A stretch of DNA of 6,695 nt from JAFARZ01 sp035651595 (GCA_035651595.1 DASRFJ010000373.1:1-6695); one strand, 5' to 3'; shown: positions 1-5,945, counted from the stretch's first letter. Notes: a model not told the origin generated them from the letters alone. Numbers and translations are program-made.

Positions 1-116
1 CCACCGTCCCCGAATCCCGGATCGTGGAAACCCTGATCGAAGAAGCCATGCGCCTGGCCGAATCCGGCCAGATCGAAGCCGCCGAAGGCGCAACCCCCTC
101 CATCACCACCTACTAA
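1..116 (+). CDS. 3' end of an unrecognised gene (partial)
   Basis: The first 116 bases carry an open frame (codons from base 3) ending in TAA at 114-116. It supplies the last 37 residues of a protein whose start lies outside the window. The visible tail has an amphipathic, acidic helix (VPESRIVETLIEEAMRLAES) followed by a short Ala/Glu linker and a polar end (TPSITTY). All seven-plus glutamate codons seen are GAA, whereas the operon genes mix GAA and GAG, so this gene may have a different history. I do not recognise the family and infer no function. It converges on the minus-strand operon across a non-coding gap of about 380 bases, so it is probably not part of the naphthoquinone cluster. Confidence 0.6.
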   Translation, partial: TVPESRIVETLIEEAMRLAESGQIEAAEGATPSITTY

Positions 117-120
117 CCCC

Positions 121-260
121 ACCCGCCACCAGCCGCCACCCTCCACCCGCCAGCCCGCGGGCTCGCCAGCCGGCGAGTCCGCCAGCCCGCCGGCCGCGAG
201 TCCACGCCCGTCCAGCCACCCGCCAGCGCCCAGTCCACCCGCCAGCCTCCAGCCGCCTGG
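121..260. repeat. C-rich degenerate short-repeat tract
   Basis: Directly after the upstream gene's stop, the plus strand is built of imperfect copies of a CCGCCAGC-like unit, for example around 147-154, 163-170, 179-186, 219-226 and 238-245. A second motif, GCGAGTCC, occurs twice (173-180 and 196-203). The composition is strongly C over G on the plus strand. The frames that stay open here give only Arg/Gly/Ala-rich low-complexity peptides without a ribosome binding site, so I see no gene. Such tracts are common between convergent genes in high-GC actinomycetes. Confidence 0.45.
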
Positions 261-299
261 CGCAAATCCTGATATTTCGGGATTCGTGACACGGCCGCG

Positions 300-354
300 A
301 ATTATTGCGGACAGTTACCCCACCAGTTTGGCGGGGTAAGTGTCCGCAATAATT
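300..354. terminator. Long near-perfect hairpin, possible bidirectional terminator
   Basis: Two 25-base arms, 300-324 and 330-354, are reverse complements of each other with only two mismatches, around a 5-base loop (AGTTT, 325-329). The outer part of each arm is AT-rich (AATTATT / AATAATT) and the inner part is GC-rich (TACCCC / GGGGTA). The hairpin lies between two convergent genes, ending at 116 on plus and 500 on minus, where a shared terminator would be expected. There is no long T run on either side, so the terminator call is tentative. A regulator-binding dyad or a small mobile palindromic element is also possible. Confidence 0.45.
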
Positions 355-400
355 TCCGGACCGCCTCCCGGGCACCGCGCGAGCCGCGGACGAGCAAGGC

Positions 401-429
401 CATATCATGACAAACCGGATATGTCCGGT
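401..429. promoter_or_regulatory. Two overlapping short dyads, possible operator
   Basis: CATATC (401-406) is an exact inverted match of GATATG (418-423) with an 11-base spacer. ACCGGA (414-419) is an exact inverted match of TCCGGT (424-429) with a 4-base spacer. The two dyads share bases 418-419 and therefore cannot both form as hairpins. The site lies about 70 bases beyond the 3' end of the LuxR-type gene with no gene start next to it. Its role is unknown, and chance occurrence is possible for arms this short. Confidence 0.25.
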
Positions 430-436
430 GACCTGC

Positions 437-484
437 GGGGCGGGGTGCCGGAGGGGCGGGGTGCCGGCGGGACGGGGCGGGGGG
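437..484 (+). other. G-tract cluster, putative G-quadruplex
   Basis: Seven runs of three or more G occur within 48 bases on the plus strand (437-440, 442-445, 453-456, 458-461, 469-471, 474-477, 479-484). Part of the cluster is a direct repeat of the 15-mer GGGGCGGGGTGCCGG at 437-451 and 453-467. The tract starts 15 bases beyond the stop of the minus-strand regulator gene. The G-rich strand is the template strand for transcription of that operon. Folding could slow or stop RNA polymerase at the operon's end, which is inference. Confidence 0.4.
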
Positions 485-499
485 CGTGTGACCTTTGTG

Positions 500-1990
500 T
501 CAGCTGGCCGCTAGGCGGCGGGTCACCTGGACGCGGGACTGGCAGCCGAGCTTGCGCATCACCTTGCGAAGGTGGTTGACGACGGTCCACTCGGCGAGTC
601 CGAGCTTGTGCGCGATGGCCCGGTTGGTCAGGCCGTCGGCCACCAGCAGCGCGACCTCGAGTTCCCGCTTGGTCAGGACGTCCGTTACGCCGGCGGGAAC
701 CTGCGGGCCGGCCCTCGCGGCCGGCTCGCCATCGCGCGGAATCAGCCGCAGCGCGCTCGCGATCACCGCCATCGCCGCCGCGTCACCGGCCTCCTGCCAG
801 TAGCCGAAGGCCGCCACCAGGTCGGCCCGGATGTCCGGTTCCCGCCCTGTAGCGGCGCAGGCCCCGGCGGCGGCGACCCGGCGGAAGTAATCGCCGTGCG
901 CATGCCGCAGTGCCGGATAGTAAGGCTGCACGGTGAACGTGCTCGCCGCGTCGAGCCGCAGCACGTTTGGAATGATCAAGCTCAGCTCACCATCGCGCCG
1001 CTGGTCCGGGACCAGCACGCTCTTGTCGATGAGCCGTTCCATGATCAGGTAGCCGCCACCGTCGAATCCCGGCACCACCTCGGCTGCCGCGCGCATCGTG
1101 AACGGGCCTTCGAAGATCGCCAGCTGGGTCAGCAGCGTACGTTCGCCGGCGTCGAGCTGAGCGGACACCCACGACACAAGGCCGGTGATGGTCGAATGCC
1201 GGGAATACGGGTGATGGCCGAGCCTGCGCAGGTCGCCGAAGCCATCCTGGAGCCGCTCCAGGATCAGCTCGGGTCCGGCCAGCTTCGTTTGCGCGGCGGC
1301 GAGCTCGATCGCGAACGGGAGGCCGCCGAGCAGCCGGCACAAGGCCAGCACCGGACCTGAGTTCTCCGCGGTCAGCGCGAACTCCGGCAGCACCGATCGT
1401 GCGCACTGCACGAACAGGTCGGCCGCCGCCGCGGCCGGCAGGGGCTGGAGCCGGACGACCCGCTCCCCGTAGAGCCCGAGCCGGGTCGTTCCGACGGTGA
1501 CGATCCGTACCCGCGGACAGCACCGCCGGAATTCGGCGAGCAGCGGCGCGAGCTCGCCGGCCACGTCTTCGCAGTGGTCGAGCACCACGGTATGCCTGCC
1601 CTCGCCGATCCGCTCGAGCACCGCCCGCACGCCCCGCACGCCCCGCGAGCGCTGCTCGTTGAGCTGCCGCACCACGCGAGCCAGCACGGCGGCGTCCGCG
1701 GCGTACCCGAAATCGAGCACGTCGACCACCCCGGCAGGGCCGGGCGGGTGCTGGCGGAAGTACTCCATCACCAAGCGGCTCTTGCCCACCCCGCAGGGCC
1801 CGGTCACCGTGACCAGGCGGGCTTCGGGACACGCCAGCACGCTGGCCAGTCGCGCCAGGTCATCGGCACGCCCGATAAGCGCCGTCGGCGTCGTGCCGAT
1901 GTACCCGGCCGGGCTTATCATCCGGTCGGAAATGAACTCTCCGGCGGCGTCGGCCTCGGCGTACAGCGGGACGACCGGTGCGATGCTCAT
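500..1990 (-). CDS. LuxR-family regulator with NB-ARC-like ATPase domain
   Basis: A 496-residue protein, probably the pathway-specific transcription factor. The N-terminal half is a STAND/NB-ARC-type ATPase: Walker A GPCGVGKS at residues 64-71, Walker B-like VVLDHCED at 135-142, a TTR sensor-like motif at 168-170, and GLPFAIELAAA at 223-233, a signature shared with AfsR/LuxR-type regulators. A LuxR-type helix-turn-helix occupies about 436-494 (LTKRELEVALLVADGLTNRA, then the recognition-helix part LAEWTVVNHLRKVMRKLG). Classical LAL regulators run to about 900 residues with a long TPR-like middle. This one keeps only about 200 residues between ATPase and HTH, so it is a short form. The ATG start has GGGAGG six bases upstream (1997-2002). 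It is the last gene of the operon, 24 bp after the methyltransferase stop, so it is probably co-transcribed with its presumed targets. It has no SARP-type DNA-binding or BTAD domain. Confidence 0.88.
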   Translation of the reverse strand: MSIAPVVPLYAEADAAGEFISDRMISPAGYIGTTPTALIGRADDLARLASVLACPEARLVTVTGPCGVGKSRLVMEYFRQHPPGPAGVVDVLDFGYAADAAVLARVVRQLNEQRSRGVRGVRAVLERIGEGRHTVVLDHCEDVAGELAPLLAEFRRCCPRVRIVTVGTTRLGLYGERVVRLQPLPAAAAADLFVQCARSVLPEFALTAENSGPVLALCRLLGGLPFAIELAAAQTKLAGPELILERLQDGFGDLRRLGHHPYSRHSTITGLVSWVSAQLDAGERTLLTQLAIFEGPFTMRAAAEVVPGFDGGGYLIMERLIDKSVLVPDQRRDGELSLIIPNVLRLDAASTFTVQPYYPALRHAHGDYFRRVAAAGACAATGREPDIRADLVAAFGYWQEAGDAAAMAVIASALRLIPRDGEPAARAGPQVPAGVTDVLTKRELEVALLVADGLTNRAIAHKLGLAEWTVVNHLRKVMRKLGCQSRVQVTRRLAAS

Positions 1991-2014
1991 CGCGAGCCTC
2001 CCGGGTGCCCGGTG

Positions 2015-3016
2015 CTAGCGGGCGAAGATCAACGTGGCTGGCGACGGCGTCGGCTGGAAACTGACGTCTTCGAAGCCGGCCTTGGCCAGCCAGGCCTGGT
2101 AGTCGGCCCGGCGCCAGGTCTCGCCGTGCTTGCTCTTGAGCAGCATCTCCGCGGTGAACATCAGTGGGTACGGCGGCCCGCTGCGATCGTCCTCGACGAC
2201 GTAATCGCTGATGACCAGCGTGCCGCCGGGCTTGAGCGCGCCGCGCACCTTGGCGAAGACCGCCAGGTTGTCCTCCGGCCCCTCCTGGTGGGCGATGTTG
2301 GAGTACACCACGAAGTCGTGCGCGGCGACGCCGAAGCCGGTGGTGTGAAAGTCACCGTCGACGCAGCTGAACCGGTCCGCCAGGCCCCGCTCGGCGAGCA
2401 GCCGGCGGGCGATCGCGTTGATCGGTGCCCAGTCGAGCTGGGTCGAGCGAGCGGCGGGATTGCGGCTCAGCCAGATGGCGGAGTAGATGCCCGACCCGCC
2501 GCCGATGTCGAGTATCGAGATCTCCCCCGCTTCGGCCAGCCGCAGCGCATCGGCCGCGATCTCCGCGACCGGCGCCGACTGCGCCGCGAGGGCCTGGATC
2601 AGTCCCTCCCAGTGCGGGTTACCAGCCACCTCCACCACCGGGGCCGCCAGCGGTCCCCCGACCCGGACGACCTCGGGCAGGTCCGCCAGCGTGAGCATGT
2701 GGCCGAGCTTGACCTTGGCGAAACCGGTCAGGCAGGTCGGCTGGCCCTCGACGAGGAACGCGGCCGCGTCGTCGCTGTTGCGGTACCCGCCGGCGTCCAC
2801 CTCGACGAGGCCGACGCTGACCAGCCCGTCCAGCAGGGCCTGCGCGCCCCGCACCGAGATCCCGGCCCGGGCGGCCAGCTCGACGGCATCGGCCGCGCCC
2901 GCCGCGAGGTGGGTGAACACCGAATGAGTCGCCGCCGCGCCCAGGATCCCGGTCGCCCAGTACCCGGTAATCAGCCGCATGATCCGGTCCGATGTCGGTT
3001 GACCGTTGCTGTTCAT
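2015..3016 (-). CDS. SAM-dependent methyltransferase (small-molecule O-/C-methyltransferase type)
   Basis: A 333-residue cytosolic methyltransferase. The N-terminal ~100 residues form a helical/winged-helix dimerisation region (ELAARAGISVRGAQALLDGL at 46-65), typical of plant-like OMTs and bacterial polyketide methyltransferases. SAM motif I is ILDIGGGSG at 168-176. An acidic motif II-like stretch surrounds QLDW (193-196), and DGDF (220-223) follows. H243 in NIAHQEGPEDN sits where family O-methyltransferases carry the catalytic histidine, and LKPGGTLVISDYV is at 261-273. The likely substrate is the naphthoquinone or aminonaphthoquinone made by the upstream genes. Whether it methylates carbon (C-3 of flaviolin-type quinones, as in naphterpin-type pathways) or oxygen cannot be read from sequence. 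Start: ATG at 3016, overlapping the aminotransferase stop by 4 bases (ATGA), with AGAGGGGG five bases upstream (3022-3029). A longer upstream open frame exists but is only the antisense-like shadow of the preceding gene. Confidence 0.9.
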   Translation of the reverse strand: MNSNGQPTSDRIMRLITGYWATGILGAAATHSVFTHLAAGAADAVELAARAGISVRGAQALLDGLVSVGLVEVDAGGYRNSDDAAAFLVEGQPTCLTGFAKVKLGHMLTLADLPEVVRVGGPLAAPVVEVAGNPHWEGLIQALAAQSAPVAEIAADALRLAEAGEISILDIGGGSGIYSAIWLSRNPAARSTQLDWAPINAIARRLLAERGLADRFSCVDGDFHTTGFGVAAHDFVVYSNIAHQEGPEDNLAVFAKVRGALKPGGTLVISDYVVEDDRSGPPYPLMFTAEMLLKSKHGETWRRADYQAWLAKAGFEDVSFQPTPSPATLIFAR

Positions 3017-4164
3017 GCGATCCCCCTCTGTGCCCGCGCCGCGCGACGGAGTGCGCCGCGCAGGGCTGCCGCGACCTGTTCGGCCTGGTTCACCGTGAGT
3101 TCGGCGTGCATCGGTATCGCGAGCTGCCGCTGGAACAACTCCGCCGAGACCGGGCACGACTGCTTCGCCTCGTAGACCGGCTGGAGGTGGCTGGCCCAGG
3201 TGCCGTGCCCGCAGCCGATGCCTTGCGCGCGCAGGTCGGCGGCCACCCCGGCACGGTCCACGGCCGGGTCCAGCGTCACCAGGTAGGACTGCCAGGCGTG
3301 GGTGCGGTCCTCGGGCACGAACGGCACCGTGAGGAGTTCTTCGTCCGCGAGCAGTTCGGCGTAGCGCGCCGCCGCCGCGCGCCGGCGGTCCAGCAGTTCG
3401 CCGACACGACCCAGCTGCACCAGGAGGATCGCGGCCGCGATGTCGGACAGCTTGTAGTTGTAGCCGATTTCGAGGAACGCCGGGATCGGCAGGCCGATGA
3501 CCCGTGCCTGGTCGAAGATGGGCTCGATGCCGAACGACGACCGCAGCCGGACGTCCGCCGCGAGCGCCGGATCGGCGGTGAGCAGCGCGCCGCCCTCGCC
3601 GCTGGTGATGCCCTTGCGGCCGTGGAACGACAGGCAGGCCACGGGGGCGAGCGCCCCCGCGGGCCGCCCCCGGTACGTGGCGCCGACGGCGCACGCGGCA
3701 TCTTCGATCAGGAACAGTCCGTAGCGATCGGCGAGCGTCCGCAGCTCGGTGTAGTCGGCGGGCAGGCCGACCGTGTCCACCGCGATCACCCCCACGGTGC
3801 GCGGACCGATCAGGTCCGCCACCGCCAGCGGGTCTACCGTGCCGGTGTCGGCGCGCACGTCGGCGAACACGGGAACCGCCCCGACGTACCGCACCGCGTG
3901 CGCGGGAGCCGGGAACGTGTAGTCGGCGACGATCACCTCGTCGCCCGGCGCGACGCCGAGCGCAAGCAAGCTCAGGTGGAGCGCTGCCGCGCAACTGCTC
4001 AGCGCGACCGCGTCGCCAACCCCGTAGCGTTCGGCCAGTTCCCGCTCCAGCGCTTTGCCCCGGGGCCCCTGACCGGCCGTCCAGTCCGACGAGAACACCT
4101 CCTCGACGGCCGCCAGTTCCTGCTTGCCCAAACTTGCGTGCACCAATGGAATCATGTCGATCAT
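3013..4164 (-). CDS. DegT/DnrJ/EryC1/StrS-family PLP aminotransferase
   Basis: A 383-residue fold-type I, PLP-dependent aminotransferase of usual family length. Family marks in order: N-terminal PLVHASLGKQEL; SSCAAALHLSLLALG at 56-70 (cofactor-phosphate region); GDEVIVADYTFPAPAHAV at 74-91; IEDAACAVGA at 153-162, with D155 expected to hold the pyridine nitrogen; SFHGRKGITSGEGG at 179-192, with K184 the expected Schiff-base lysine; and GYNYKLSDI at 234-242. The family mostly aminates keto-sugars, but no sugar genes are present. Next to THN synthase and a MomA-type cupin, the better analogy is the aminotransferase of furaquinocin/naphterpin-type pathways that converts a hydroxynaphthoquinone such as mompain to 8-amino-flaviolin. 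That role is inferred from context. The start at 4164 overlaps the cupin stop by 4 bases (ATGA). No strong ribosome site precedes it, so translational coupling is likely; an internal ATG at 4155 is a possible alternative. It overlaps the methyltransferase start by 4 bases. Confidence 0.92.
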   Translation of the reverse strand: MIDMIPLVHASLGKQELAAVEEVFSSDWTAGQGPRGKALERELAERYGVGDAVALSSCAAALHLSLLALGVAPGDEVIVADYTFPAPAHAVRYVGAVPVFADVRADTGTVDPLAVADLIGPRTVGVIAVDTVGLPADYTELRTLADRYGLFLIEDAACAVGATYRGRPAGALAPVACLSFHGRKGITSGEGGALLTADPALAADVRLRSSFGIEPIFDQARVIGLPIPAFLEIGYNYKLSDIAAAILLVQLGRVGELLDRRRAAAARYAELLADEELLTVPFVPEDRTHAWQSYLVTLDPAVDRAGVAADLRAQGIGCGHGTWASHLQPVYEAKQSCPVSAELFQRQLAIPMHAELTVNQAEQVAAALRGALRRAARAQRGIA

Positions 4165-4673
4165 CCGTAGCGAAGCGGCGTAATTTGGTTGACGTCGTAA
4201 CGGTCGCGCAGCTTCTGCACGGCGTCGGCATCCACCGTCTGACCATGCGAGAAAATCTCACATATTTCCTCGAAATAGCGCTCGTGATCCGGCGGCGGAT
4301 AGCTCTGGAATAGCATGCGCGCCGACTTGCCGGTGGGATTACGGAACGCGTGGGGACATCCGGCCGGAACGAACATGCAGCTGCCCGCGCCCGCTCGCAC
4401 GACACGATCTCCATCGGGAGATTCCCAGTCCAGCCAGCTTTCCGCGATACGTTTGACCGGCTCGAACGCGCACACTTCGAGTTCTCCGTCCAAGACGTAG
4501 AAGAATTCTTTCGCACTGCCATGAGTATGCGCGCCGACATCGAAACCGGGCGGCACGATCACCTCGAAGCATGATGCGAAGGCACCGTCCGCCTCGGTCA
4601 CCTTGAACGTCACTTCCTGTGCTTTGGTAATCAGCTTCCGGCCCTGCCCGGGCGGGACAACCAAGCCGTTCAC
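4161..4673 (-). CDS. momA: MomA-type cupin oxygenase (THN to flaviolin)
   Basis: A 170-residue single-domain cupin. Cupin motif 1 is complete (G47-x-H49-x-H51, then E56 and G63) and motif 2 is complete (G97, P103, G105, H108, N112). The metal ligands would therefore be H49, H51, E56 and H108. Small cupins encoded beside RppA, such as MomA of Streptomyces, are quinone-forming monooxygenases turning 1,3,6,8-tetrahydroxynaphthalene into flaviolin. The adjacency, size and motifs support the same job here, though the symbol is by analogy. Start: GTG at 4673 with GGGGAGG at 4681-4687. The rppA stop codon lies between that site and the GTG, leaving 4 bp between the genes. An upstream extension of the frame only reads through rppA and is rejected. 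Third-position GC is visibly lower than in the next gene: I counted about 68% over the last 53 codons, against about 92% in a 40-codon stretch of the aminotransferase. Confidence 0.85.
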   Translation of the reverse strand: MNGLVVPPGQGRKLITKAQEVTFKVTEADGAFASCFEVIVPPGFDVGAHTHGSAKEFFYVLDGELEVCAFEPVKRIAESWLDWESPDGDRVVRAGAGSCMFVPAGCPHAFRNPTGKSARMLFQSYPPPDHERYFEEICEIFSHGQTVDADAVQKLRDRYDVNQITPLRYG

Positions 4674-4677
4674 AGAT

Positions 4678-5787
4678 TCACCTCCCCGTTCGTGCGAGAT
4701 CGCGCTCTGGTTGGGCTGCCGGTACGGTGACGGGCGGTATGTCCGACACCCAGCTGCCCATCGACATCTCGGCGGTAATGCCGGGACCAAACCCGGCGAC
4801 CACGCCGGTGGCACCCGGCAGCATCGCGCCCTCGTCGAATAGCCGGCGCAGCGCGTCGAGCACGACCGCGCTGGCGATATTGCCGTATTCGGTCAACGTC
4901 GCCCAGCTGTGGCGGAACTTCGTGGCCTCGACGCCGAGAAACCTGCTCAGGTCGTCCAGGATCCGCGGGCCGCCGGCATGAATGATGTAAAAGTCCAGGC
5001 TGCCGATGTCCCAGCCATGGTCCATGGCCAGCTCACGCAGGATCGGGGCGAGCGGCTCCATCGTCCCGGGCACCCGGCGATCGAGCTGGAAGTGGAAGCC
5101 GGTGGCACGGACCGCGTAAGAAATCCAGTCTTCGGTGTCCGGGATGAGGTACGAGGCGTTGCGCTCCAGCGCCACGCCGGTGCCCTCGCTGCCCCGCACG
5201 ACCGCGGCCGCCACCGCGTCGCCGAACAGCCCGTCGGACAGCAGCGAGCCGACGCCGTCATCGTCCGGCTGGTAGCACAGCGAGCACAGTTCGCACGCGA
5301 CGATCAGCACGTTGCCATCGGGGTAGGCCATGCAGAAATCGTGGGCACGATTGATCGCGGCGCCGCCGGCCGCGCAGCCAAGCTGCGCGATAGGTATCTG
5401 CCGGGTATCGGACCGGAAACCCATGGTGTTGATCAGCCACGCGGTCAGCGACGGCATCAGGAAACCGGTGCACGAGACGTAGATAATGGCGTCGATTTCC
5501 CCAGCGGCCAGGCATGCGTTCGCCAGCGCCTGTTCGATGACTTCAGGGCACCGCTTCTTCGATTCCAGCTCGTAGACGCGATTGCGTTCCTCGAAACCCG
5601 GATGGGTGAGCGTCTTCTCGATAGGCTGCACAATATGCCGCTTACGCACCCCAGTGTTCTCGATCAACCGGAGGGCCAGCGGGAGCTGCGGCTTGCCAGC
5701 GTGTACCTTCCTGGCGAATTCAATGGTCTCTTCCGCCGTGATTATGTACTCCGGCACGCTCACCGCTGGTCTGCATAGAGTTGCCAT
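4678..5787 (-). CDS. rppA: Type III PKS, 1,3,6,8-tetrahydroxynaphthalene synthase
   Basis: A 369-residue chalcone-synthase-fold homodimeric enzyme, matching RppA throughout: N-terminus MATLCRPAVSVPEYIIT, LALRLIENTGVRKRHIVQPI, QIPIAQLGCAAGGAAINRAH and LTEYGNIASAVVLDALRRLF. It condenses five malonyl-CoA into a pentaketide that cyclises to THN. The catalytic triad is intact at the classical RppA numbering: C138 in QLGCAAGG, H270 in YIIHAGGP and N303 in EYGNIASA. C106 (VSCTGF) and Y224 (WISY), positions noted in RppA enzymes for cavity chemistry and malonyl-starter choice, are also present. The GFGPG loop is at 332-336. Start: ATG at 5787 with GAGGG three bases upstream and GGGGAG further out; the 37 extra in-frame residues upstream run through the promoter and are excluded. 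Early codons include CTA, AGA and ATA, which are rare in such genomes. It is the first gene of the operon, so the whole pathway depends on the promoter to its right. Confidence 0.96.
   Translation of the reverse strand: MATLCRPAVSVPEYIITAEETIEFARKVHAGKPQLPLALRLIENTGVRKRHIVQPIEKTLTHPGFEERNRVYELESKKRCPEVIEQALANACLAAGEIDAIIYVSCTGFLMPSLTAWLINTMGFRSDTRQIPIAQLGCAAGGAAINRAHDFCMAYPDGNVLIVACELCSLCYQPDDDGVGSLLSDGLFGDAVAAAVVRGSEGTGVALERNASYLIPDTEDWISYAVRATGFHFQLDRRVPGTMEPLAPILRELAMDHGWDIGSLDFYIIHAGGPRILDDLSRFLGVEATKFRHSWATLTEYGNIASAVVLDALRRLFDEGAMLPGATGVVAGFGPGITAEMSMGSWVSDIPPVTVPAAQPERDLARTGR
4681..4687 (-). promoter_or_regulatory. Ribosome binding site deciding the cupin GTG start
   Basis: GGGGAGG on the minus strand, inside the last codons of rppA, lies 7 bases before the GTG at 4673. 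It fixes that GTG as the start and shows that the cupin is read with its own initiation signal although the genes are only 4 bp apart. Confidence 0.75.
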
Positions 5788-5828
5788 ATTCCCTCGTATC
5801 TCCCCGTGACGCGCACTGGTTCGCAGCC

Positions 5829-5834
5829 ACATTC
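5829..5834 (-). promoter_or_regulatory. Candidate -10 of the rppA operon promoter
   Basis: GAATGT on the minus strand matches TANNNT at the key A2 and T6 positions. It lies 10 bp downstream of the last heptamer of the array pointing toward rppA. Transcription would begin near 5822, giving a leader of about 35 bases that contains the rppA ribosome site. There is no good -35; activator-dependent promoters often lack one. Weak on its own, it is supported by the mirrored spacing at wrbA. Confidence 0.4.
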
Positions 5835-5844
5835 GTCCATACCG

Positions 5845-5873
5845 CTTGCCGTCGGCTTGGTGCCGAGTTGGTG
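5845..5873 (-). promoter_or_regulatory. Three tandem SARP-like heptamers toward rppA
   Basis: Read on the minus strand: CACCAAC (5873-5867), 4 bp, CACCAAG (5862-5856), 4 bp, CGGCAAG (5851-5845). Three heptamers with 4-bp spacers, 11 bp per step, are the standard target of SARP activators. CGGCAAG is the heptamer reported for PimR. The array sits where a -35 region would be, which is the usual SARP placement. The arrangement is read directly; the identity of the binding protein is inference. Confidence 0.6.
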
Positions 5874-5892
5874 TCCGCGGGTGACGCGCCCG

Positions 5893-5921
5893 GGCCAAGA
5901 GCGCGCCAAGAGCAAACCAAG
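5893..5921 (+). promoter_or_regulatory. Three tandem SARP-like heptamers toward wrbA
   Basis: On the plus strand: GGCCAAG (5893-5899), 4 bp, CGCCAAG (5904-5910), 4 bp, AACCAAG (5915-5921). The core CCAAG repeats at exactly 11-bp steps (5895, 5906, 5917). This set mirrors the set facing rppA, with 19 bp between them, and faces the opposite way. Both divergent units would then answer to the same activator. Confidence 0.6.
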
Positions 5922-5931
5922 TCGGGCGACG

Positions 5932-5937
5932 TACCGT
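5932..5937 (+). promoter_or_regulatory. Candidate -10 of the wrbA promoter
   Basis: TACCGT matches TANNNT and lies 10 bp after the last plus-strand heptamer, the same distance as on the rppA side. Initiation 7-9 bases downstream would fall at about 5944-5946, on or beside the GTG start codon. Confidence 0.45.
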
Positions 5938-5945
5938 CGATTGTT

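Noticed and set aside
121..260. CRISPR-like array
   Set aside because: The repeats are short, degenerate and irregularly spaced without unique spacers.
103..408. 101-codon minus-strand frame in the left intergenic region
   Set aside because: Its translation is Trp/Arg/Gly low complexity made by the C-rich repeat tract, and it crosses the hairpin.
500..1990. TTA (bldA-type) leucine codons in the regulator
   Set aside because: The TAA triplets I found on the plus strand in this gene are all out of frame, so there is no sign of bldA control here.
1574..3175. 533-codon open frame on the plus strand
   Set aside because: It lies antisense to the regulator and methyltransferase, has Arg/Gly/His-rich composition with no family signature and no ribosome site. 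High third-position GC keeps the complementary frame open.
2992..4170. 392-codon open frame on the plus strand
   Set aside because: Antisense shadow of the aminotransferase, which carries clear PLP-enzyme motifs on the minus strand.
3017..4540. In-frame extension of the methyltransferase to 841 residues
   Set aside because: The added part is Arg/Ala/Gly-rich and overlaps the aminotransferase out of frame. The ATG at 3016 with AGAGGGGG in front is the proper start.
4909..5778. 289-codon open frame on the plus strand
   Set aside because: Antisense shadow of rppA, whose catalytic triad is intact on the other strand.
5788..5898. Upstream extension of rppA by 37 residues
   Set aside because: It would run through the divergent promoter and heptamers. 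RppA proteins start MATLCRP, and a ribosome site precedes that ATG.
5781..5945. Longer WrbA from TTG 5781, TTG 5868 or GTG 5871
   Set aside because: The extra residues have no flavodoxin similarity, and the proposed starts overlap the rppA start or the operator arrays.
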